NCBI RefSeq assembly: GCF_033297405.1
Contig: NW_026944221.1
Span: forward strand, 3,141,327 to 3,205,326
DNA length: 64,000 nt
DNA from: Parathielavia appendiculata
Lineage: Eukaryota; Ascomycota; Sordariomycetes; Sordariales; Chaetomiaceae
Reading direction: 5' to 3'
This document shows, in pieces, positions 48,184 to 57,892 of the stretch. The notes under the pieces were generated by a model. That model searched no databases, was not told where the DNA came from, and saw nothing but the letters and a program-made list of their open reading frames with translations. A program made the translations under genes and the position numbers. Within the stretch, counting starts at the first letter, position 1. Each line of letters opens with the position of its first letter.

Positions 48184-50760
48184 ATGAGGCAGCCGTCCAG
48201 GCCCTCCCGGACCAAGGCCGCCCTCCTTCTCTCGCTAGCCTCGGCCTCGTTTGCTCTCACCGCGCCCCTGGACTTCACCAACAACCTCAGCGACAACAGT
48301 ATCTACGACACGACCGCGACCTTGTGTGATAAATTGTGTGGCGTAGACTAGGCCGGCAGAGACGTCGCTGCCCAGACTGGCATAGCCAACTTCGAAGACT
48401 GCATCGAGCTTCGCGACGCCACATCTAACTGCATTGATGTCTCCTACTCCCCCTAACGACACCTACTGGATGAAGAGCAGCCTCGGGGCACCCTCTCAAA
48501 CGGCGGAATATGGACCGCGCGAAGCCGGATCACCCAGATCACATGCGAGGGCAACAAGTCCAATGGTACCATTTACGATGCCGCCGAGGGCGGATCGTTC
48601 CAGGTTCTCTGGCGTTGACTGTACTGGAGGCGGCCTTGCTGCTACCTCAGAGACCGGCTCTTCTCAAGCGTAAGCTGCCTCTCCTGATTTTAACTTACCA
48701 GTAGATGCAGATGAACAGGGGCAATGCCACCGAGGACTGCGCCTCTTTCGTTGCCCCGTCCTGCTATATGAAGAGCAGCACCACTACGACGCTTGTTCGT
48801 GGCCATGTCTGGACCGGCAAGAAGGGACTACTCTTGGAAGCTAACGTACCCGGCTCTCAAGCAGGCCGTCAGGTCGATGGGTCTCAACAAAGACCTCTCC
48901 TGCGACAACTGTGGTTTCTCCAGCTCAAACATTCAGGTCTCGGGCAAGATTGTGATCAACTTGACGGCCGGTGCCATCAAGAAGGCGACGATCACAGCGG
49001 GCATCAGTGTACTGCCGGCACAATTACGGCCCCGAAGTCGGACGGTGCGTGCAACGGCGGATGGAACTACGCGTAGTCAAACAGCGCGCTTGGTGCTATT
49101 ACTTTGGACAATACCTTCAACATTCAACATTGTGTCAGCCATCAACCCCCTTCAGGTTTTCCCCTCTTTCCTAACTGGATGAATACTAAAGCACCCCAGA
49201 CGGGCCGTGTTCTACGGCACTGGCGTCAACTACCACGCCAATGCGATCGTCTCCACGTCTGGCAGTGCCCAGTTTAACCTCAACAATGCCGCTGTCACCA
49301 TGGACCTCCTCTCTGGCAACATCCTGTCGCAGCAGAACTGGGCTCCGCAAATCACATTCACCAACCCGATGTTTACCTCAGGCACCAACACTCGGCTGAC
49401 GTCGTACATGCGCTGGGTCTGGCAACCTTGCCGTCAACATTTCTCTGGCCAGGTTGCGCTCTTGCCGACATCACGTCCGAGACGGCCGTGAGTCTGGGTT
49501 CCAGCTATTCATTCTCGGCACAGGGCAGCTGCCCGGTTAACAACCTGCTCGTTACGGGATACGGGAGCACCAAGAACAGGGCGAGCAACGGCAGACTTGA
49601 CCAGATTGCTGTGCTCGGACCAGCAGTACAAATCGCCCAAGTGCTACAACGTGCCCAACAATCAGCCCTCTCGGGGCGACATGAAGGCCCTGTCGGCGTC
49701 AGGCCAGGAGTATTGTACCTCGTATATCAACTACGGGACGCCGAAGGTTTACCAGTGGAGCACATTTTCGGTGACAGTGCCCTCTACATCGACGGCCTTC
49801 ACGACCCGACCACCGTTACCGGCACGCCCACCATCACTGTCTATTCGACCACGACCCTGACGGCCTACTACACGTCCACCGGCACCGCGAGCTCGACTAC
49901 CGACACGTCGCTTCCCATGAAGTACATGGAGGGGCGGAGCGAAGACGACAAGCTCTGGGTGCCGCCTCCCGTCTCGAAACCCATGACCAAGCTTGTTCCC
50001 ACCGAGGCTGCAAGGGAATCGTCCTACCCTGCGCTCCAGGTCGACCGGCGTTCCGTGGCGCCTGCGGTTGTGTCGGGATGGCCGGAGCCGAAGTTCTTGT
50101 ACGCGTGCTCACAGGTGGCCACAGGCAAGACCACGGTTACTTCGACGGTGACGTCGACCACCACGTACGGCCAGAACCGTCCTCACCGAAACCCGGACCG
50201 CCAACACGCAGGGCCCGCTCTGCACCGTGACCAACATGCAGAATTCGACTGTCTACGGCGGCTTTTCCGGTACCGGGCCCGACAAACGTGACGCAGTATA
50301 GCTGCCAATGCAGACGCAAGTCTCGTGTCTGCGCTTCAAGAGCCACGGCCCGCCGCACATCGACACCGCAAATACCAAAGTTACTGGGCTGACTCAAACA
50401 GCGCGTGCTTTGGCCCGCGCACGTGTATGACGTGTGGTACCCCAACTGCAAGGGCAGGCTCGAGGGCCTTCTTTAGCATGCCCGACCTGTGGACTGTTGG
50501 GAGCTGCCCAACCAGCGCTATTTCATGGTCATGGATGATGGCCCGAGCTGGACGCCGCCGAGCTGGACGCCGCCGAGCTGGACGCCGCCGAGCTGGACGC
50601 CGCCGAGCTGTCTCAAGAACAGGATTCCGACACGCTCGAGTGCGCACTGCCGGGGAATCGAGCCCCTCGTAATCCTGCCGCCGAGCTATGCAATCACTGG
50701 GTATGGATATTTCGACTCGGGGGTCAGTATGCCGCTGTTTTAACAGCACGTATCTCGGGT
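48184..50760 (+). pseudogene. Broken gene for a secreted Ser/Thr-rich protein
   Basis: Starts with an ATG followed by a good signal peptide (ALLLSLASASFALTAP), then LDFTNNLSDNSIYDTTATLC. The frame is cut by TAG (48349-48351) and TAA (48454-48456). It then changes frame near 48605, continues with FSGVDCTGGGLAATSETGSS, and changes again. Later blocks read like one domain of a fungal secreted protein: WKLTYPALKQAVRSMGLNKD with CDNCGFSSSNIQVSGKIVIN (48840-48990), and YGTGVNYHANAIVSTSGSAQ with VTMDLLSGNILSQQNWAPQI (49208-49400). Further blocks run to about 49560, followed by a Thr-rich VTSTVTSTTT region. The overall shape resembles DUF7029/DUF7223-type secreted proteins, but this is tentative. At least two stops and several frame changes argue for a dead gene. 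Confidence 0.7.
50549..50611 (+). repeat. 15-bp tandem repeat, about four copies
   Basis: Four consecutive copies of CCGAGCTGGACGCCG in the 3' part of the broken secreted-protein gene. All three plus frames are open through it (SWTPP, ELDAA or AGRRR repeats), so it does not tell which frame was coding. Confidence 0.9.
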
Positions 50761-51706
50761 CGCAGCGAATTCGTTGCTGTACGAGGGGACAGAGTGCCTG
50801 TGTGTCTGGGTTAGGGTAGTCGGCGGTAGTATCTTTGAATAACTGTGGTGTATTGGAGTGAATAAGTGAGTACACGTGTACTGATAATGTATGTTGATGG
50901 CGTCCAGGCCAGCTCCTGATTTTTATCGTAATGTCTGTTGACTGACACGTCGATTGATCCGGTGAAGCTGGGACGAACCGTTGGATTCGGACGGGGTTGA
51001 GAACGGCGCTTGACCTTAAGCAGTTGCCACATCATGCTCACCCGTCCCCGCCTTGTGGGGTAACATATGGGCTGCGCGGGGCAACAACCTCAGGAATCGA
51101 AGGAATGCGAGGCTGTCTTTGCGTCAGGCACCGAACAGACGTTGAAATAGAAGCTGATGCGGATTGAAACCGCTGATAACGTTGCTGGGACCCTTGAATA
51201 TTTACTTCGTATTGACGCATTCAAAAACAATTAATTACGGAAGTAAAGTTCGTGCTGAGCTTGTTGTTGCGTCACAAGGTCCGACGACGTCAGTTGATTT
51301 CTGGAAGCCGATAGGTCCGCCGTCGAACCTTCTACAAGCTCCTGCTCACGAGGAGAGGCACGACCTCTGCCAAGGGCATTCTAAGCCTCCTCGCCTGTGC
51401 ACATTTGCCTTCCAACTCGGCTGGCGATAGCCTCATCGATTTCGTTCCCATCTTCGCAGTTACCATTGCCGTCCCAAATCACCTGGTACGTATTGAGCAG
51501 GAAACCCCCCACGACGTCTTCAGAGAGCTCTGGAGCTTTCACGTTACTTCTACCTACAAGCGATACCGGCCATTCGCCCGTTTCCCTTACCTTCTAAGCT
51601 ACAACGAGCGACCTGCAGCAGTAGATCAGCTACCCACCTTCTAATTCGCCCAAGGGTAGTGACGCAGGACAATTCACTCCGCACACGACCTCCTCTCGAG
51701 ACGTCT

Positions 51707-51754
<48 letters not shown>

Positions 51755-51831
51755 ACAACAACAACATCCGAGAGAACACCCTCTATTGCATCCGAGACAC
51801 TTTTTCTTCAACACCCGAAAACCCATCCACC
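50761..51831. other. Upstream region of the DnaJ gene
   Basis: No gene seen. It contains the palindrome GTACACGTGTAC at 50870-50881 and, near the end, the CAACAG repeat of the DnaJ leader. Confidence 0.5.
51706..51768 (+). repeat. (CAACAG)n repeat in DnaJ leader
   Basis: About ten consecutive CAACAG/CAACAA units ending roughly 65 bp before the DnaJ start codon. It is probably in the 5' untranslated leader and not translated, since the ATG with the J domain lies downstream and stops intervene in other frames. Confidence 0.85.
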
Positions 51832-53216
51832 ATGGTCAAAGAGACCAAACTCTATGACGCGCTGAACATCAGCCCCAATGCCACACAAGACGACATCAAG
51901 AAGGCATACAGGTAAGTTCACCGCCTGATCACCGTCTGTTTGCTCTCTTGCGGTAGCTACCCGAGAAGGGTTGGGGACGTCCCAAGATGTATTATCGTTT
52001 AGACGTCTTGCCGTCTCCCATGGCCCTTCGATCATGGCTCATCTCTCCCGACACCTCGACCCCCAGAACCCCACAGCTAACTTGTCAACAGGAAAGCCGC
52101 CTTGAAATGGCACCCCGACAAGAATAAAGACAACCCCGACGCCGCCGAGAAGTTCAAAGAGTGCTCGCAGGCATACGAGATCCTGTCGGACCCAGAAAAG
52201 CGCAAGCTCTATGACCAGTTCGGCCTCGAGTTCATCCTGCGCGGCGGCGTCCCGCCACCAGACGGCGCTGCCGGCGGGAACCCGTTCGCCAGCGCGGCCG
52301 GCGGCATGCCCGAGGGCTTCGCCTCCTTCTTCGCCAACGCCGCCGGCGGTCCGGGCGGTCCCGGAGGAGGCGGCGCTCGGTTCTCCTACAACTTCAACTT
52401 CACCGATCCCAACGACCTATTCCGCAACACCTTCCGCGACAGCGGCCTGGGAAGCGACATTTTCGAGGACTTCTTCGCTGGCGCTGCGCGGTCGTCGGCT
52501 TCGACATCGTCGGGTGGTGGTGGTCCTGGTGGGTCCCGGCGGAGCATGCGCGGGTCGTTTGGCGAGGGTATGCGGGCCGCGCGGGCGCCGACGCCCGAGG
52601 TGACGACGGTGGAGCGGCCGCTGCCGCTGTCGCTCGAGGACCTGTTCAACGGCGTGGTCAAGAAGATGAAGATTAAGCGCAAGATGTTTGACGATTCGGG
52701 CAAGCGCACTACGACCGACACGGTGCTCGAAGTGCCCATCAAGCCAGGGTTGAAGAAGGGGAGTAAGATTCGGTTCAAGGGTGTCGGCGACCAGGAGGAG
52801 GGCGGACAGCAGGACTTGGTGTTTATCGTGGAGGAGGTAAGTCTCATCCCACTCCCCCCTTGCCCCCCCCCCCGACACTCTTCCATCTCCGTTCAAGTAC
52901 TAACATGCTTTTCTACCAACAGAAACCGCACCCCCTCTTCACCCGCGAAGGCGACGACATAGTGCACACGGTCGATCTGGATCTGAAAGAGGCCCTCACG
53001 GGCTGGAAGCGCACCATCACCACAATTGACGGCAAGAATCTCAACATCGACAAGGCCGGGCCCACGCAGCCCGGGTCTTCGGATTCGTACCCGGGCTTGG
53101 GCATGCCCATCTCCAAGAAGCCGGGCCAGCGCGGTAACTTCATCGTCAAGTACAACGTCAAGTTCCCCATGACGCTCAGCCCGACACAGAAGCAGCGATT
53201 GAGGGAGATTCTTTGA
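51832..53216 (+). CDS. Class B J-domain co-chaperone (SIS1/PSI1 type)
   Basis: Stimulates Hsp70 ATPase and hands over clients; SIS1 acts in the cytosol and nucleus, in translation and prion-like aggregate handling. Exons 51832-51911, 52092-52836 and 52923-53216 give 372 residues. The J domain (1-70) contains the catalytic HPD tripeptide in KWHPDKNKDNPD (about 34-36) and YEILSDPEKRKLYDQFG. A Gly/Phe-rich region (about 75-150) with FSYNFNF and a Gly/Ser-rich spacer follow. The two beta-barrel client-binding domains begin at ERPLPLSLEDLFNGVVKKMK and include GDDIVHTVDLDLKEALTGWK. There is no zinc-finger domain, which places it in class B. It ends REIL, not EEVD-like. Gene intact; introns are GT-AG. 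Confidence 0.95.
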
Positions 53217-54283
53217 ATTAACGGTTGGGAGTCAGTGGGATGAACTCTCATAACTCCCGCTCGACTTGGCACGTCGCGCAGTTACAGGAAATATCGTAAC
53301 ATCATCAAAAGGGGCGTTTGGCGTTCAATTCTCTTCACTTTCATCATAGCACCTTTATTCCGCGATCTCCATCGTTTCGGTGGAGGTTGGTACGTAGGCG
53401 GTAGGAAATGGGGGAGCATGGCTGTGAAGGATTCAGTCAAACAGGAAGTGGTCTGTTGGATTGGATCGACAGCAAGCAATAGCGCCGGGTTACTTGGACC
53501 CGGAAAATTGTTTCTATTACAAGTACGAGCACAAGATTGATGATAAATGACGAAAAGATGAGCCGAACCTGGTTCGAGGGGCCGAGTTCCGGGCTGTGCT
53601 TGTGGTAGGAAGCTTGCTTATAGACATGGATAAGACCACTTTCAGTTGGGCTAAGGTTGTTGTGTTGGACAAGGTAGAGGTGGTAGGTATCTGCATTTGC
53701 ATTAGATCCGCCTACAACGCGATGGACAAAGTGATTAGGTATGTATGTACAGAACACAGGTATGCGGATGGACCATATCGTCACGAACTCTCAGATGTAC
53801 GAAGCTCTCAATTCATTACTCACTTCGGGAGCTCAGTTCGGAATGCGGTGCTGAAATGTGCTTCAGGTTCTCACTACACACTACAACGTTCGATACGAAA
53901 AGACCACTCCGAAGACGGATTGTTCTCGCGTCCCTGCATATAGGCCATCCTGGTGAGGGGGGCACCAAGGTACTAGTACCTAGGCGAGAGCGCTGTTGCC
54001 GACAGCCCCGCAGCCGCGTGATATTCCCTGATGCTCCCGTTCCGGTCTTGTTCTCAGACACCAGCTCTTCCATAATAGGGGGACACATTTGTGCGCGTTC
54101 CAAGGCAGAAAACAGAAGCGAAGCCTGACGAGATCCAAGCTCGTTTGTGGGTGGTCGGTGGCATATGCCAATGCCAGGGCCGCTAATCCGAAAGCCACCA
54201 TCTGGGTATATTTGAAGGAGCCCAAGAAAGCAAACGTGAAAAAAACATGGACAAGAGCCGCCGATCAGTCATCATAAGAGGGC
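53217..54283. other. Intergenic, DnaJ gene to Tc1 element
   Basis: No gene seen. The part near 54200 was the 3' flank of the Zn2Cys6 gene before the Tc1 insertion. Short frames on both strands have no recognisable domains. Confidence 0.5.
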
Positions 54284-54285
54284 TA

Positions 54286-55674
54286 CAGTGGGGGCCCAAA
54301 AGTATCCGAGCACCACACATTTCCCGACCTCCCACATTTTACATCGTCCCTCCTTATCCAACAATAACTTCACACAACCATATCACAGCGCAAAACTGAT
54401 AGTATCTGAGTGATGGCCAAGTGCAGGGCTTTAATATTTTGTGTACCAGCACCCTAGCCTTCTTCACGGCGGCCAAGCGGCGTGGCATGCCGTCGATCAG
54501 CTTGTCAATCCATCCTGTTCTACTGCCCACCATGCCGTCCGCAAACACTCGGTAAAGTACTTGATATCCAGCGTGTTCTTCTTTACTTCCCAGAGATCAG
54601 GGAACAACTTCCTTAGCTTCCGTTTAAGAGCAGCCCAGACGTGCTCAATCGGGTTTAAATCGGGACTGTGTGCAGGCCATTCGATCTATGAGATTCCCCG
54701 TGATTGGAGCCACTCCTCGGTCGACTTACAGACGTGAATCTTTGCGTTATCTTGCTGGAAATGCCGTGTTTCGTCGTAGTGAGGAATGAGACCTTCTTGG
54801 AGGGCCTTTTGATACGACCTAGCTGTATACCCCTTCCGAGGAGCATCGTCGTCACGGGCTATAACGATGAGCTCGCTCCGCCCCCCCTTGAAGATCATTC
54901 CCCAGACCATGATAGTGATATTCGCCTTCACATGGTTTTGAAGGTTTACGAAACGCTTATCGAACTTCTTAGAAGGGAAACGGAACACCTAGGAGATCGG
55001 GTTGGAGGTGCTATTCTGGTAAGAACACTCGTCTGAGAACATAGTCTGGAACAGTTAGCGGGTAAGAAATCCAGGTCAATTTTAGAACGACAAACCTGCA
55101 AGATTTCCTCAATATTTTCAAGCCAATCGCATGCGAAATTATACCTATCCCTTGCTACCTCCTTGCAAAGGGGTATCCGCTTCATTGCCTTCCACTTGCG
55201 CATGTTTGTTGGCGCGGAGGCATCGTTTGATCGTAGAATAGGAGACGACCTTACCTGTAGCGTTCACGAGCGCCTTTTTAGCGAGAGTTCGATTCCGTTT
55301 GACAAGCAATATTGTATACCGCTTTTCCTTTCAGGTGAGCGCCTGGGGCCGGCCTTTGCGAGGCTTGGATTCGAAGGTGTGGTTCTTGTTCCAGTGTTCA
55401 ATGGCGTAGTGTACCGTGGACGGAGAGACGCGAAACAAGCCCGCGACGAACCGCTCGCTTTTTCCAGCTGCCACCAGCGTGCACATTGCGGCATGAATCC
55501 CGAGCGATAACTCCTGGTTCCGGCTGCGGTTTGCTGTCAGCTGGCCCGCAAAATCTTTTAAATTGAGCTTCATTTGGTCGAGTTGTGGAAGGTTGAAGAA
55601 ACCGTACTGGTCGCGACGCGCTGAGTTCGCGTTTAATTGAGGTGGGGTGCTCGGATACTTTTGGCCCCCCACTG
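54286..55674 (-). mobile_element. Tc1-type DNA transposon, degenerate
   Basis: A 1389-bp element with terminal inverted repeats of about 29 bp that begin CAGTGGGGG and include CCAAAAGTATCCGAGCACC; the two ends differ at one position in that stretch. It is flanked by TA at 54284-54285 and 55675-55676, the classic Tc1/mariner target duplication. The interior encodes a transposase on the minus strand. The CAGTG terminus is typical of the Tc1 group. The right flank is the last Trp codon of a Zn2Cys6 gene; the left flank starts with G, so the TA duplicated here was part of a TAG stop codon. Confidence 0.95.
54430..55573 (-). pseudogene. Tc1/mariner transposase, inactivated
   Basis: Read leftward from an ATG at 55573, it has an N-terminal helix-turn-helix region (SERFVAGLFRVSPSTVHYAI). 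The DDE catalytic parts are TMFSDECSYQNS (first Asp), FQQDNAKIH (second Asp) and WPAHSPDLNPIEHVW (Asp and Glu, DD34E spacing type). A plausible intron with a TTCCAG acceptor precedes the first Asp motif (about 55035-55085). The frame is broken by TGA at 55331-55333, a one-base frame change near 55203, TAG at 54989-54991 and TAG at 54686-54688, with another frame change near the C-terminus. The stops sit where Arg, Trp and Gln codons would be expected, that is C-to-T or G-to-A changes as left by RIP. No active enzyme can be made. Confidence 0.9.
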
Positions 55675-57892
55675 TACCATGTAATCTTGGTGACCCTCGT
55701 CTTCAGATCCGGGGTGCCCGTCTTGAGGTTCCGCGACCCCAGCTGGATGACAGCCGATCGCTCGCGCAAGTCGAACTCGACTGCCCTGACCATGACCCGC
55801 TTCTCCTCGGGTATTGGTATCGCCTTGCGCTGCTGCTGCTGATGATGATAATGCTGTTGTTGGTGTGGCGGTGAGCGAGGCGAGGGAAATGCGGTATGAC
55901 TTGAGCTCGCACTTGGAGTGGGGGATGCTTCCCACCGTGTGTTTCCGATTCCTGAGTAAGACTGGAATTGAGGGCTGCTGCCGCCTGTCGGAGGGTGAGA
56001 GTGCGTCTGGACGGGGCTGGAGGCCGGGGTGGGAAGCGTTTTGCCGTATCCAGACCCGTCGAAGAAATTGATGTCCTCTTCTTCGATTTCGGCAATCCAC
56101 ATGCCGATTCGGGCCGTCAGCTCGCTGTCCCACATGCCCTCTCGCCTGGCGCTGCTGCGCAGCAGCTGGATAGCCTGCCTCCGAATGTGCGGCTCGCGGC
56201 ACTTGGTGGCGACCACGTACAATGGTGGGACAATTCCCAGGTCGGCGCTGAAGCTGGGTTTGATGTGTCGTGCGGCGTATTCGTGACCGCCGAAGATGTC
56301 GGGCTCGCAGCGGTCCTGGTGGCGGCAGAAAGCTGGGTCCGGACACCGCTTCGCTGCTGCTCTGCGTTCCTCGTCGCCGACCACCTCAAGCGCGAGATCG
56401 ACGATGCCCTTGAAGTAGGGGGTGAAGTTGTCAAAGTGCATTTCGCTGTCGCTGAAGGTCATGAGGAAGAGAACTTTGCCCATGATCTGGAACATCTTGA
56501 GCACGGCAATGGCAGCCTTTTCCTGGCTGCTCACACCCGGCGCTGTCCTGGAGGCAAGGATGTGATCGAACGCCTGGGACCAAGCCTCGATGTCCTTCTT
56601 GAAGGAAATGCCGTAGTGCTGCAGCGACGTGGGCAGCACACCCATGACGCCGTTTTGTGCGTGAGCAAACATGGTCTCGGTGAAGCGGAAGATGCGCTCG
56701 CAGAGCTTGTCCCACGCCATCCGCGCTTCCATAACCGATGAAAAGCGGTCCGGGATGGGATCCTGGTTGATGCTCGGCGGGGACGAGGCATCGGAAGAAG
56801 GTGAAGTAGGGTCCTGCCCGGGACTCGAGGTCAGGCGCACGACCCAGGGCTGCGGGAAATGGAAGGCCATGTCGTAGGATTTCGCTTGGATGGCAAGACG
56901 CGTGAACATCTGCGTCAGCTCCTCCTCGACGGGTTCCTCGGATGAAGAGAGGAAGGCCCGCTTCCTCTCAGCACGCAGCTGCTCCAGCAGCCCCAGTCCG
57001 GTCTGAATTTGGACGATGGCCTGCCTATGGTCGCCAACAAATGAGTCGAAACACGCCAACAGCACACTTGCCATTAGCCTCGTCCTGTGCGAAGTGATCT
57101 CAGCCGAGTCCGCTTTCACCAGAGCATTACAGGCATGCGAATACTGCCTGAAAGCCATCTCCCAGTGCCGCCGCGCGTTGTCGGCAGGATCACTGTCTGG
57201 GTATGGCGACGCTGGCGGTGACTCATTAGATTTCTCAAGCGTCTTATACAAGGCGCCCAGTGCGACAACGGCATGGCGGATAGCGGTTGCGGAGTGGCAC
57301 TCCTGAAGGACGCTGCGAGTCCAAAAAGCCGAGTCGAAGAAACCAGAAAGCTCGCTTGCGGTGTGTTCACGAAACAGCTGGAAGTACTGGCCTTCTTGAT
57401 CGCTAAAAAGGGTCATCGAGGGGTGGTATAACAGCATCATAGCACTTGGAGTACTTGGCGTCAGAGGGGGGGTGGTCCGTCGCTGGTTCTTCAAAGCCCG
57501 TCGGGGGGGCAGCTGGATAGGCTCGCGGTTTGGTGGTGGCGCACTTGCCGTCACAGCTCCGATAGGCTTTGGGGCGATCTTGATCTCCTCGAACGGGCGC
57601 GAGCTCCGCGGTGGTGGCGGATACCCGGGGCATATCTTCTTGGATCGGATGCAGTTTGCACAGGCGGGCCGCCTTTCGTCGCACTTGATTCTCCTCTGCC
57701 TGTACGCCCCAGATGTCAGCGCCGCCAAACAGGTGCACCCTAAAGCAGAAATCTCTCTTACTTGCAGTTATTACACCCGGTCTTGACTTTCGGCTTGCTC
57801 GTCCTGGCGCGTTTTGACTTCTGCTCAGCATCGCCGAAGGAATCGCTGACGGGCGGCGCCTGTCGGGGTATAGCACCCGAGATGGATGCCAT
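55398..57892 (-). CDS. Zn2Cys6 transcription factor, extended by Tc1 insertion
   Basis: Exons 57892-57762 and 57699-55398. The intron (GTAAGA donor, GTACAG acceptor) lies inside the zinc cluster and joins CNNCK to QRRIKCDERRPACANC, restoring all six cysteines (residues 40, 43, 50, 57, 60, 67). The N-terminal KRARTSKPKVK is a likely nuclear signal. The rest is a fungal transcription-factor homology region (LFREHTASELSGFFDSAFWT, SCVLLACFD-like helices) and a Pro/Ser/Gln linker. The end is the conserved RSAVIQLGSRNLKTGTPDLK and TRVTKITW. Without the transposon, the codon after that Trp would be TAG, giving exactly 718 codons. With it, the frame continues 93 codons through the terminal repeat and the antisense-frame interior to 55398, predicting 810 residues. 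DNA targets and pathway are unknown. Confidence 0.9.
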
